A stretch of 64,000 nt of DNA from Meloidogyne chitwoodi (lineage: Eukaryota; Nematoda; Chromadorea; Rhabditida; Meloidogynidae). A program made the position numbers and the translations under genes. Positions 51,501 through 64,000 of the stretch are shown here, one piece after another. The stretch spans positions 1,178,001 through 1,242,000 of the forward strand of contig JACZZP010000013.1 in the NCBI GenBank assembly GCA_015183035.1, written 5' to 3'. Each line of letters opens with the position of its first letter. The first letter of the stretch is position 1. Below the pieces are notes generated by a model. That model saw only the letters and a list, made by a program, of their open reading frames with translations, did no database searches and was not told where the DNA came from.

Positions 51501-53236
51501 TATTTTATTAATTTACATTATGTTCATCAGGAAAATATTGTTGAGGAACACATTGATCATCATAATTAGTACAAACACATCTTTAAAAAATAAATAAATT
51601 AATATTTATTTATTTATTTATCTTGCCTAGCTAAAATAGGTCTATAAATAGCTTGTTGTCTCCTTTTTCTTTTAATTTTTAATAAAGGTAAATCTGTTGG
51701 TTTAAAACGATCTAATGTTGAAATTGCTCTTTCCCAAAGTTGTATCTTTAAAATAAAAAAATATTTTTAAAAATTAATATATTTAAAAAATACATAATTT
51801 CCTCTTTTTAAAAAATAAATAAATTACCCCTTTTTCTATTTCTTCATATTTTCGTACTTCTGAAAGTTTAAATGCATTTAAATTACAACTTTAAAAAAAT
51901 AAAATAATTTATTTAATTTATTTAATTATTTACATTGTAGCTGCAGGAAATGGAGCTTTATAAATATTTAATTTAATTTTAAATTTATTTTAATTTAAAT
52001 TACCTGGTTCAAATTTTAATTGCATTTCTATAATAGTTCTATATTCAAGATAATCAGAAAGTGTATAATATGTCTGAATAATAAAAGAACAAAAAGCTAT
52101 TGCTGTAACTGTTGCCCAAAAAGGACGGCCAAAAAATGAATGAGTTCTTTTTTTAAAAATTAATTAAAAATTTTAAAAATTAAATTAATTACCCAACAAA
52201 AGGAATTCCATGAGAACTAGTTCTTGCACAAAAGTCAATTCCAATATCTTTACAAGAAAGATATTCTCTTGGGCCATGTTCCATTCTTATTTCTTTATTA
52301 TCTCTTTTTTAATAAAGAGATTTTAATATATTTATTTATTAAATAATTTTTAAAAATTTAAAAATATTTTAAATATTTTTAAATTTCCACCCACTTCCTG
52401 GAACTAGTATAAATAAAACCACAATTTGTTTTGATACAACAATTTATTTCCTTTTCTCTTTTTTTCTCCTTTTCTTCATCATCATCAGTAGTTATTGTTG
52501 TCCCTTCCGATGATATTGTTGACCAACAATTATTATTACAACTTTGACCAAATTTATTATTAAAATTCTTTAAAAAATATTAAATAAATTATTAAATTAA
52601 ACCTTTAATTTGACATAAAATATAAAAATAAATTTAAATTAGAAGAAAAAAATTCTTAAACTTTCTCTCTAAAAAATCTCTTAAAAACCTTTAAAAATCT
52701 ACCAAAATTCTAAAAATATTTTAAAATATTCTTTAACCTTTATTTCGCTTAATTTAACAATTTTGCAATAAAATATTTATTTACCTGACCAATAAAAGAA
52801 ATTCCACCGGAAAAACAATTATTTATTATTTTTTTAGTTCTATTTAAATAATTGTTATATTTTTGATAATTTATTAAATTAATATTATTTTTAAATTTAT
52901 TTTTATTTTTTTGTTGCAAAGAAGGAGTAGATGATGATGATATTATTTTATTATTTCTTTTTAATAAAAAAAATAAAAATTAATTTAAAATTAAAAATTA
53001 AACTTTTTAGGATGTTCTTCTTCTTTTTCTTTTCTTTTTATAATTAAATTATTATTTTTATTTATTTTTATATTTTTTTCAATATTTTCTTCAAAAAATT
53101 TAGAACGAAGTTGAGCATTTCTTTGTGAAATTAATTGTTCTTTTTCTGAAGAAGATGAAGAATTAATTGAAGAAGAAAAAGAAGAAGGAATTATAATTAT
53201 TTTAGGTGAATTTAATAATTTATTATTTTCTTTCAT
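48600..53236 (-). CDS. DEG/ENaC family cation channel subunit
   Basis: Amiloride-type sodium channel subunit of the degenerin/ENaC family. The N-terminal cytoplasmic tail is serine/lysine-rich ([20 protein letters not shown]). The gating HG motif is in [12 protein letters not shown], and TM1 is in [20 protein letters not shown]. The post-TM1 signature follows as FEPAPFPAATICNLNAF. The long Cys-rich ectodomain includes [76 protein letters not shown] and CGDPRFPLP. The pre-TM2/selectivity region is [20 protein letters not shown], with the G-x-S filter GFS, then [13 protein letters not shown]. The C-terminal tail ends [13 protein letters not shown]. About 20 short exons. One C-terminal intron carries a 118 bp MITE (49062-49179). 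Which degenerin subfamily it belongs to is not clear. Confidence 0.9.
49062..49179. mobile_element. 118 bp MITE in a DEG/ENaC intron
   Basis: Inverted termini ACCGTATTTACTCGATTAAT (left, 49062) and ATTAATCGAGTAAATACGGT (right, ending 49179), pairing for at least 24 bp. The centre repeats ATTAATTGACCCCC-type units. The CCGTATTTACTCG terminus resembles a hairpin repeat found in several eukaryotes (memory, unverified). No clear target duplication beyond T/TA. Confidence 0.75.
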
Positions 53237-53754
53237 TTATTTTTTTTTAAATTTTTTTAAGCCTTTTATATATTATAAATATATTTTAATAAATAAAAAA
53301 AATATTTTTTTATTCTGATTTTAGCTGACCATTTTTTATATCCCACGGGATACTTATTATATATACATTTAAGTTTTTTTTATAAAAATTTAAAAAAAAA
53401 GGACATTATTAGTCAATTTTCTACTCTTAAAATGACCATAACTACATATTAGTGATAATATATTTTTTATAAAATATATTATATTTTATAAATTTAAAAA
53501 ATTTTAATAAAATTATTAAATTTATTTATTATTAAAATAAAAAATATATATATATTTATTTAAAATTAAAATTAAAAAAACAATAAAAAGGGCAGTGTAA
53601 GAGGGCAATATAAAGGCAGAAAAAGTTTATAATATTTTTTAAATATAATATTAAAATATATTTTGTTTATTATAGAATAATTTAAATTAATATTTATTAA
53701 ATAAAGCTCTATTAAATTGGATAAAATATTTAAAAATATATATATATTATTTAA
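53237..53754. other. AT-rich intergenic region
   Basis: Between the adhesion GPCR stop and the DEG/ENaC start, same strand. No exon or repeat seen. Confidence 0.4.
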
Positions 53755-56700
53755 TTAAACAACACTAACTAAAGGATGTGATAATTTATTATTATTATTT
53801 TGTTCTTCTTTTTCATTATTAGATTTTTTTCTTAAATTATTTTGATTATTATTATTTTCTAAAAAATCATTAAAATCTTCTTCATCATTATCATCGTCAA
53901 TATCTTCTTCACTTTTTGCAAAAAAATTAGAAGAAGATAATTTATTAATATTTTTTTGAAATTTTAATTTATTATTATTTCCCCATTCTTCTGAAATTAA
54001 AATATTTTCTTCATTTTTATCATCTTCTAAAGAACCTAAAGAATCTAAAATAGAAGAATCTTGTGCTCCTAAAGATGTTGAAATTGTTCCAGAAAAACGT
54101 TGTTGTTGTGTTGTTAATAATTGTTGATTATTATTATTTTTTCTAATAAATAAATGATTTTGATGAATAAATTGACTTTAATAATAAAAAAGGAATAAAT
54201 TAATTAATTTTAATTTTTAACCTTTCTTTTAAATTATTTATATTATTATTATTATCAAATAAAAGAGTTTCTCCTGGAGCAATTGGTTGAAGTTGTCCAT
54301 ATTCTTGAATTGTTAACATCTTTAAAAAAACAAATAAAATTAAAAATATATTTTTTTTAATATATATACCATTCTTTCATTTTTATTATTATTTTCAATT
54401 CCTCCATTTTTATAATTATTATTATTAATTAATTTTCCATTATTATTATTATTATTATTTAAATTAGAACTATTAATTAATTGTTGTTGTCTATTATTAT
54501 TTATTAATTGATTATTATTATTATTTTGTTGTTCAGGTATTATTTGAATTTTAATTAAATAATTATTAAATAAATAAAGGCAAATAAAAGTTATCAAGTG
54601 AAGAATAAAAAGAAAAATATTTTTTAAAAATTCTTTAGGTTGTAAAAGAATTAATAAATTAGCTATAGGAAATAATAAAAGAAGCCAAGAAAGACCTGAA
54701 GATTTTCCTAAATAATTAAGAAGATGTCTTTGAATAATTAAAGGAGTTGTAGCAATTGATAATGAATTTGTTGTACTTTTAAAATAATTATTTTATAAAA
54801 TTATTAATAAATACCTAGGAGATGATTCTAATAAATCTGAGGGCCAATTAGAAGTAGAAGATGTTGGAACATTTGTTGATGAAAAAGAAGCAGCCAAAAG
54901 TTTATTAGAATACCAAAAAGAATAAGCACCAAAACCCATAGCAATTCCCAATGGAAAAATTAAAGGTAATAAAAAAAATAAACCAAATATCCAATTAAAT
55001 GATTTTAATTGACTTTAATTAAATTAAATATTATTTTAAAATTATTTTAAAATTATTACGGATCATCAGAATCAAGTCCTTCAATTATTTGGCCATTAAA
55101 ATATAAAGTTAATAAACTTAGAGACAAAGGCAAAACTAAAAGAAAAATATATTAAAATTAAAAAAATTAATTAATTTTTACCAATAATAAATAATAAATT
55201 AATAAAAAATTTAGTTCTTCTTGATTTTCTTTTTAATAATATTGTTTTTGTTTCTAATTTAACAATATTTGAATATATTGAAGAATTTAAAATAGCAATT
55301 GAAGTAATAAATGAAAGAAGAGAAAATTGAAAAATTAAAAATAAAATATTAGAATTTGGCCATAACTTTAAAGAATAATTAAAAGATAATTGTGGTCTAA
55401 TTAATAAAATTAAATGAAAAAGATGAAGTAAAAAAATTGAAAAAAGTAATGTTAAATGGGCATAATTTTGATGTTTTTTAAAAGAAGAAGAAGAATTATT
55501 TGATCTAAAAATAATAAAATTAATTAATTTAAATAAAATACTAACCTTTTAATAAAAATATTATTAAAAGAAGATAATAATAAAATTAAACATAAAATTA
55601 TTATCAAAAAAGCACTTATAATTGGTCCAAAATTATCAAAATAAATAATAAATGTTTTAGCTAATCCTAAATTAATTTGTTCAAATAATCGTTCTGGTAA
55701 AGCAGAAAAAACTCCAAAAGAATATTTTAATCCATAAATTTCACAAAGTAAAATTTGGCCATTTGGACGACGTTCACTTGAAAGAATATTAACACCAGAT
55801 ATTGACCAAATTTGAGCTTTAAAATATTTTTTAAAAATAAATAATATTAAATAAAAACAATTATAATCATAATGAGCACAAGTATAATTTTCTTCATTAT
55901 CAATTGTCAAAGAAGATAAAGGTAAACGAAATCCAATTAATAAAGGTTCTCCTCTATTATTATTATTATAAATTTCTTCTTCTTCAAATTCTAAAACAAA
56001 TTTAGTTGAATCTGATATTATTCCATCTATTTATTTATTTATTAAAATATTAGAGAATTACTTAATATAATTTTAGAGAATGCCAAAAGGGATTGGGAAG
56101 TAAAAGAAACAAAAGTATTTAGTCCTTTTAAATGTTAAAAATAATTTTAGCTTTTTTACTATCCCAAAATTATAAAATAATTTAAAAGTTTTAGATAATT
56201 CTGTTACATAATTAATAATTTTTAAAAATATTTAATTTTTACCTTCATTTCTTTTTCTTTTTTGTTCTCCATTATTATTAATATTTTTTTTAATTTCTAA
56301 AATTAAAATTGGATTTTCACTAATAATTTCATTAAATTCATTTAAAGTTGGAAATAATGAAGTAGTTGTATTTTTAAAACAAACAGCACGTGCTATTTTA
56401 GCATAATAATTATTATTATTTATTTTTAATTTTGGTAATTGAATAAAACAAGAACCAATTTGTATACCTTCATTATTATTTATTTCTTTATTATTATTTT
56501 CTTCTAAAAATATATTATTATTATTATTATTTAAAGAAGAAGGAAGAATATCCCAAACACGCATTTGTAAACCTCCACTTGGACTTTGAAGTAAAAAAGG
56601 ATTCTAAATAAAATTAAATATTATTTATTTTTTTATTTTAATTATTTTACAGGTAATATTCTCATAAATTGTTTAGTATAATCAATTATTTGTTTTCTTA

Positions 56701-59700
56701 AAAGACGAGAAGAATTATCATTATTATTATTCCCTCCTCCTAAAGCTGAAAAATTTTTTGAAACCAAAACATCCAAAACTTGTGCTACATGTTCTGCTAT
56801 TTTTGCATCAAAATGTGCAGAATTAATATTTAATTTAAATGCTGGAAATTGAAGTAATGTAGAAAGAAAACGCATAACTGATTGAAGACCAGAAAGTGTT
56901 TGTTCATTTCTTTGACCATAATTAGCTAAAACACCCAAATGAACAAGAACTGAACTCTAAAATAAATTAAATATTTTATTATTTATAAAATAAATAAAAA
57001 ATAGGTATAATTATATTTATTTAATTAAATAAAATTTTAATTAAAATAAATTTGTTAAATATTAAATTGTTCTATTATATTAATAATTAAAATATTATTA
57101 ATTAATTTATTAATTAATAAATTAATTACTTGTGTTCTACAATTTTCTCCATTAGAAGATTGTTTTGATAAAATAATCTGTTGAGAAGCTTTTGCCCAAA
57201 TAGGTAATTCTGTTTGTAAATCCCAACCACAATTTCTTTCTAAACGTCTCCCATCTTCATTATAAGGACAAGGAATAAAAGCAGAATTATTTACAGAACT
57301 AAATAAAATTTAAAAATAATTTTATTTAAAAAACGTTTCAGGCCAATCAACACCTCCATATTGTTCTAAAACTCTTTGAGCTGGACAATGTTCTAATAAA
57401 ATTAAAATAAATTTAAAAAATAATTATTAATTTACCTATTTTATCACATTGAGGTCCAGAAAATCCAGCAAAACAAAGACAATTTAAATTTCCATTTAAA
57501 TCACGAAACTAAAAATAATTAAAAATAAATTAAAATATTATTTAAAAACTTGTTTTAAATAATTTTCATTAGAAAAATAACACATTGGAAGTCCAACATT
57601 AGGTGAAGAACATTGACCATTACATTGAGGAGCTTTTTAAAAAAGATAATTATTTTATTATTATTAAAAATTCCTCTTTCAAAAAAAAAATAAAGAAGAA
57701 ATTTAATATTGGAATATTTATTTATTTATTTTTTATTAATTATTTATTTACCATTATCAATTATTTGAAAATTAATAATTTCTGAAGGAGTCTCTCCTTC
57801 AGCATCTACAGCCCAAATACAAAGTTCTAATTGATCTTCAATTAATAATTTAACCTTTTTAGAAATATTTAAATATTTTAAATAATTAATTAAAATACTT
57901 TAGTCATTGTAATTATTTCTGTTGATTCAATTATTTTTTGATATAAAATTAATTTATTTTCAGCTTCATTTTTATTTAAAGATTTTCTTTTTAATGTTAA
58001 ACGAAAACGTTCAGAAAAACCAAATAAAGGTAAATCCCATTGAAATATTTGATAATTAGTATTTGCTATATTAATACGAACATTTTGAGGAGCTTAAAAA
58101 AATATTTAATTAATTTAAATAAATTAAACCTGAAACTGAAACGGGAATAATTGAAACATTTGCTAATGAAAATAGTTGAGGAGATCCAAAATCTATAGCC
58201 AATAAACGAAGCTTTAAAATTAAATATTAAAATAATTAAAATAATAATTAATTAATTTACCTGATATGTTTTATAAAGTTTTAATTGCCTTAAAGATCTT
58301 TTTACTATTAAAGACCCTTCTTTAGAAATATCCCAATATAAAGATTGTTCTTCATCAGAATTAATTAAATTATTATTATTATTAGTACTTCTTCTCGGTT
58401 GTTGTTGTTTTGAACCAAAAATTGGAGAAAATGAATGTAAAATACTTAGTTGAATCTTTTTTTTTAATTTATTTATTTAATAATAATATTTTAAATATTA
58501 CCTGACTATTGTAAATAATTGGATCTTGATCCTATAAAATTAATAAATTTAAATATATTTTTAAAAAAATTAAAAATAAATTTACTTGGACGTGAACTTT
58601 CCCAATTTCTGCTCCAACAGATAAATCTACATGTGCATAAAATTTATAATTAGATTCAAGAAATTTAGGTGCATGTCTATTCCTTCTAGTAATATGAACA
58701 GAAAAATGAAGAGAATGCTTAAAATATTCTTAAAAAATAATTTTTTTAAAAAACTTTTTTTGTAGGACAAAGCAAATGAAGTACAGCAAATTGTGCAGGT
58801 CTACTACTATTTTGAGGCATTTCAGAAATTGTTTCAAATAAAAGTCTTAATGGATCAAAATCTAACCAATCTAAATCAGAGTCCATTTGTGCAAAACAAG
58901 AATTAAAAGGTAACTAAATTAATTTAAATTAATTAATTTAAATAATATAACCAATGCTTTATCAAATGCTTCATTTAAAGTTGCTTTAGTTCCTATTGGA
59001 GCACCCTCAAAAACACGTACTTCATATAATTCTTAAAATATTAAAATATTCTTTTTTAAATTAATATTTATTTTTTTATAAAAATTTTAATAAAATTATT
59101 TAAAGTAAATAAAAATTTATTTATTTAATTAAAAATTCTTTTTATATGTAAATATAACAGTTATTTATTTAAAAGGCTTTAATTCTTTTTATATTATTAA
59201 ATGCCTTCCAGACTTAATTAAGCACTTCTTCTTCTTCTTTTTTTAATAATTTTATATTTATTTTAAATTTATTTATTTACATTTCTCTTACTTAGAAAAA
59301 CCAAAAATTAATTTTATTAATAATAAAATAATAAATTTTTTATTAAAAAATGTTGAGGTTATTTATATTTAAAGAAGCCGTAAAAATTTATTAAAAAATA
59401 TATATTTATATAAGGGAACAAAAACTGGGCCAGAAGTGAGGAAATAAATAAATAAATATATTTATAATTGTTGCATTAAAAGAATTATTTTTTATTTATT
59501 TATATTTATTACAGTTAGAGGAAACCTTTTAAATACTATTTTAATAAAATGATATAAAACTAATTATTATTATTTTTAAATAAAAAATAAATAAAAAAAT
59601 ATAAAATAAAATTACCCTGTGAACGTCTTTGTCTAATATATCCCTCAGAGGATTGTTGTAATAATACTAATTTAGATTGAAATAAAAATAGAAATAAAAT

Positions 59701-59727
59701 AAAAATAAATAATTTAAATTGATTCAT
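53755..59727 (-). CDS. Compact cadherin-containing adhesion GPCR (Flamingo/CELSR-like)
   Basis: Cell-surface adhesion receptor. Signal peptide MNQFKLFIFILFLFLFQSKL. Cadherin-like repeats: VFEGAPIGTKATLNEAFDKA, FDPLRLLFETISEM; then APKFLESNYKFYAHVDLSVG, IGKVHVQDQDP, SLRQLKLYKTYQLRLLAIDF, with weak Ca-binding motifs. A possible FNIII unit (SAPQNVRINIANTNYQIFQW) is followed by EGF (NLNCLCFAGFSGPQC) and a HormR/HRM domain (YGGVDWPETSVNNSAFIPCP then RLERNCGW). The GAIN region is at about 57000-55700. The GPS-like segment has CAHYDYN..IWSISGVN and ILLCEIYGLKYSFGVFS. The 7TM part runs from FGPIISAFLIIILCLILLLS to LFLFILHLITFICLYLFNN. The cytoplasmic tail is Asn/Gln-rich and ends SHPLVSVV. Cadherin+EGF+HormR+7TM is the Flamingo/CELSR combination, but this protein is far shorter (no laminin G domains seen, few cadherin repeats). 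Confidence 0.82.
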
Positions 59728-62700
59728 TTTTTAAATTAAAAATTAATTTATTAAAATAATTCATTAATTTATTTACTAAAAATATTTTAAAAAATTAGAA
59801 ATATAAAAATTAATAAATATATTAATTAATTAAAGTAAAGGATAAATTTATTTATTATTTAAATAAATTTATTTTGTAAATTAAAAGAAATATAAAAATA
59901 TATATTGGAAAAAATCTAAGTGGGAGAATTACCCGGAAAATTAACATTTTACTTATTTTTTTATTATAATATTATTTAAAAAAAAGAGAATCATTATGGG
60001 AACGGAAGAAAAAAAATATGAGAAGAAAAATATATTTATTTATTTATTTAAAGTTAGAGCCAAGTTGAAGATAAGTAGTAGAAGGAGGAGGTGCGCGAAA
60101 GAAGAGAAAAAGGAGCAATTGAATAATTTATGTTTTTTTTCCGGAATAAAAATAAATATATAAACAGATGGAAAGGAAACGGAGATTTGTGAGCTTAAAA
60201 AGAAAGGAATAAAAAAATGAAAATAAAAGTGAATAAATTAGCAAAAATGGCAGGGAAAGGCTTTAGGGGGTGTTATGAGAGAAAAAATAAATAAATAAAG
60301 TTGGAAAAAATAAAAGGAAAAATGTGAGAGGAAAATATTTATTAATTTTAGATGATATGGGAATTGTTAAAACAATTTATTTTTATTAACTAATAAGTCT
60401 TATAATTAAATAAAAAATATTTTTTGTTATTAAAAAAAGGAAATTAAAAATCAAAAAAAAATTGTTTTAATAATATTTTACCTTTTAAAAAAGGTAAAAT
60501 ATTATGATATTTTTATTAAAAGATTAATATTAAATTTTATATAAATTTATTAAAATTAAAAAAGGTATTAGGCTTATTATCTTAAATAAATAGTTGACAG
60601 AGGTAAAAGAAAGTAAATGGACGAGGTTTTAAAATTGAGAAAATATTTTTAAAAAAATAAATAAATAAGGTAAAGTCATCATTGCTGGTACGAATATATA
60701 AATAAATAAATTATTAATTTATCGTAAAATTATTTGCATTTGAGGTCTCCATTTTTAAGCAAAAGGTAAAATAATAATAAAAGGTTATAAATATATATTT
60801 ATTTATTTATTTATATATTCAGTAAGCATAAAACAGAAAAAAAAGAGAAAATTACGGAAGCAGTTGAGTGAGCTTAGAAATTGTTAGGTTGGAAAAAAGG
60901 CGCGCACAAGAAAAAAAATTTAAAATTGCGATTTTTTATTTTATTTAAAAATTCTGTGGTTAAAATTAAATAGGAAAATTAAATAAAATTAGTAAAAATA
61001 AAAAAGTTTTTTTTAGAGGTCACAAAGAGGATATTTACATAGAAGAGTATAACAGGTAAATTAACTAAAACAATGAGGACAAATAGCTAAAAATTATTTT
61101 TTAAATATTTTTTAGGAAAATAATCTCTTTTGAATAAGATTAGAGTAATTCCTATTAATTATAAAGTGAGAAAATTGTCCAAAATATTTTAAAATATTCT
61201 TTTAAATATAAATTCAAGCAAAAGTTTCTCTCCACCTGCAATATATCTGTTGTGGATATTTTAAAAGGCAAAGGTGGAAATAAATGGTCCGAAAGAGCAA
61301 AAAGCATAAAAAAAGAATAATTTTATAAAAGAGCAATTTCTGTAAAATTGGTTGTGCTTGACCGCAGGCCATTAACTAAAAAATTGTAAAAAAGGCATGG
61401 ATACTCGGCACTTAAAAAAAGATAAAGAAAGAGAGAATATTCAATCGAGTGAAAAGAAATTGTTTTAAGAATGGCCTCAACAATTATTATATTTTTTATA
61501 AATATATTTGTTTGGGCGGAAATAGTTAAATATTAATAAATAAATAAATATTGTTTTATTTTACCTTTTTTTAAAAAATATTTAAATAAATTTATTTAAA
61601 TATTTTGTTTAATATTAAAGAAGATATTTTAAAAAAGAGTAGAGGATATTTGATGGTTAATTAGATGATAATTAATATATATATTTATTTAATAATATTT
61701 TGGAAATAATAAAAAAAAAAGAAAATAAAGAATTGTTTATTAATTGTTTATCCTCACAATTTATTTTTTGGTTTTATTATTTTGGTGAGGAAATATTAAT
61801 ATTATTGATAGAGTTTGAATTTTGAGAAAAATAAATAAATAAATAAATTTAATTAATTAATTAATTAAATAATATATATAAATAATTATTTAATTTTTAC
61901 TAAAAATATTAAATAAAATATTCAAATTTTTCCTAAAAATTGGCCAAAGAACAAAATTTTAAATTATATATATATTTATAACAATTATTTACTCGCGCCA
62001 TTTTTTATTTTATTTTACATATATTTAAAGAGTAAATAAATAAAAACATTTATTTAATGGCCAAATTCCACCTTTTTCCGTTTTATAAAAACCGTTCAAA
62101 CAAAATAAAGGTAAATAAATAAATATACCGAAAACTTCCTTTTCCGCTCCTTTTTCAGCATAAAATAAATTAAAATTTTAAATAAATAAATTAAATAATT
62201 AATTTAAAAAAAAATATTTTTATAAAAAATAAAATTTATTTATTTATTATCTAATAATTAAAAATAAATTTTTTAAACAAATAAGCTCGTAGTAAATGTA
62301 AAAAGATTCTTAACTATAAAAATAATTTTTCTACTAAAAAATAAAATATTTGCCAAAAAAGGAATTTTGTGACTTTTTTAAAAATAAATAAAAATGGGTA
62401 AAAAAATTTATAAAAAAATAGAAAGAGAGGAAAGAATAAAAAAATAAATAGGATCATCATCAACAAGTCCATTCATTCATATCTTTTATTTTTAAAAAGG
62501 ATTGAGTTAAAGAGAGGATAAGGAAATAAATTTAAAAAAAGAAGAAGAGAAGAGAAGAGAAGAGAGGAAAAGAGATTAAGTAATAATAAATATATAAAAG
62601 AATAACCGGTTAAAGTTAAAAAATATTGTGGAATTAAAGTGAATAAAAAATTAAAGTGGCACTAAAAAAAAGACTAAAATAAAAAATATTATTTTTACGT

Positions 62701-64000
62701 TTTCTATTATTTTTAGATTACTCGTAAAAGTTGCCTTTTTTAATATTTTGGTAAAAATTTAATAAATATTATTTTATACATATAATTTTTAAGAATTGAT
62801 AGAAAAGTATAAATTAAATAAAAAAAATAATTTTTTATTTAATTATTATTTTACCCTTTATAGAAGTTATATTTTGATTTAGCCAATTTATTTATTTTTT
62901 TAAAAAGTATTCCCCTTTTATGTAAAAAATGATTATGAGAAAATAAAAAAACTTAAGAAAAAAAAACAAAAAATCTCTAGTGTCCAAAGAGGATCTCATT
63001 TATTTTTGCCTAAAGCGAAAGGAAAAAAAGAAAAAGTTGTTTTTTATTTTATTTTGTTTGTTAGCCCCCACCCAACCCTTAATCCTTTTGTTCCTTTAAA
63101 AAGTGGGTGAGCGGGAAATGAATTGTCGGGAAAATGAAAAAAAAAGTAGAGAACATAAACAAAAAAAAAAAGAAAAAAAAGACAAATTTGGGTAATTAGG
63201 TGCTCCTTTGGGAATTAAAATTTAGGTAATTATAACATTTTTTTATTTTATTTTGCAAAATGTTTTTTTGTAAAAAATAAATAAAAAATTATTTAAAAAT
63301 AATTATTTAAAAAATAATAATGATTTTAGTTAAATTATTTAAAATATATAATTTATTTTAGTTTTCGTTTTTACTCTTTTTTAATTATTTAATTAATTTA
63401 TAATTAAATAATAAAATTAAATATATATTAAATAAATCTAAAAAGTCTTTTATTTATTTAAAAATCCTTAAATTAATTCTTTTTCTCACTGAACAACTTT
63501 TAATTGCCTTTTTTACTTAAAATGATTGTTCTTCTCTCTCACATTACTCGCGCAATTAAACATTAAAACTTTCAGAAATTATTTTAAAATTAAAAAATAA
63601 ATAAAATAAATAGATATATATTGGATATATAAATATAAATAAATATAAGATTACAACTAACACAAATTAAAAAGAGATAGGCAATTAAAAAGAGGTAAAA
63701 TGGAGAAATTGAATGAGTGATGAAAATAAATAAATAAATAAATTGATGAGAAAATGTAATAGGATTGAATAAAAGGGATAAATAGGTATATAATGGAATT
63801 TATTTATTTTTTTAAATTTATTTTTAAGTGATCAGAAACAGAAAAAATAAATAATAAAATATTAATTAAAACCAAATTATATTAATGAAGGTAGAAAATA
63901 AAAATAAAATAAAAATATCTTTTAATTTAATACCCAATCACAAATTTATGCAAAATTAAATAATAATTATTTTTATAATAATATATTAAAATAACTCATT
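59728..64000. other. 4.3 kb AT-rich region upstream of the adhesion GPCR gene
   Basis: No coding exon, inverted repeat or RNA gene was recognised on either strand. Purine-rich runs (for example GAAGAAGAGAAGAGAAGAGAAG near 62540) and TAAATAAATA simple repeats dominate. It may hold distal regulatory DNA or 5' UTR exons. Confidence 0.4.

Noticed and set aside
57603..57785. Plus-strand Lys/Ile/Phe-rich frame
   Set aside because: Low-complexity and antisense to exons and an intron of the adhesion GPCR gene.
59728..64000. Search for CRISPR-like or regularly spaced repeats
   Set aside because: Only simple TAAATAAATA and purine tracts, with no regular repeat-spacer pattern. The genome is eukaryotic.

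Overview
The window is eukaryotic and very AT-rich (long TAAATAAATA-type runs, rare GC islands). Genes are split by many short GT..AG introns of about 40-60 nt plus a few kilobase introns. The gene content is that of a nematode: an srsx-type chemoreceptor, an EGAL-1 homologue, a DEG/ENaC channel, a TIMP family and a CRELD. Composition and protein character suggest a plant-parasitic tylenchid, probably Meloidogyne (inference). Coding spans below run from first to last coding base and include introns.

Layout. 1-2785 (-): 5' part of an SLC4-type bicarbonate transporter that runs off the left edge. 3949-7213 (-): three tandem secreted TIMP/netrin-like genes whose duplicated unit includes the promoter. 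8082-14102 (-): a Mi-2/CHD3-type remodeller with two PHD fingers and chromodomains that ends in what looks like a CHD1-type CHCT domain. 15068-21977 (-): ERp57/PDI-3, with introns full of inverted-repeat transposons. 23005-25345 (+): ubiquilin. 26443-28190 (+): srsx-like 7TM receptor. 28387-30844 (+): secreted orphan coding sequence flanking a hAT-like insertion. 31581-33354 (+): a ligand-gated ion channel subunit with an N-terminal ShKT domain. 33436-35675 (-): Mediator subunit MED4. 36037-37824 (-): CRELD with two candidate mutually exclusive last exons (membrane or ER-luminal). 38787-39728 (+): small SANT/Myb-like protein. 39729-44551: AT-rich gene-free region. 44552-48207 (+): Egalitarian homologue. 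48600-53236 (-): DEG/ENaC channel. 53755-59727 (-): compact cadherin/EGF/HormR/7TM adhesion GPCR of Flamingo type. 59728-64000: AT-rich, no gene seen.

Transposons. Three elements between 16 and 22.6 kb start with GG, end with CC and have 8-9 bp target duplications. Two of them carry short ORFs resembling opposite ends of an ISXO2/Merlin-type DDE transposase. Two hAT-like elements (29066-29768 and 38145-38324) have 8 bp duplications. The second lies inside another terminal-inverted-repeat element (38010-38556, 9 bp duplication), which gives an insertion order.

Functional themes. Most genes are single housekeeping or membrane genes, not a pathway. ERp57 and CRELD act in ER folding, and CRELD is linked to receptor maturation. 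Several surface receptors and channels occur (srsx, LGIC, DEG/ENaC, adhesion GPCR). No prokaryotic-type system, CRISPR array or convincing intact tRNA/rRNA gene was seen.
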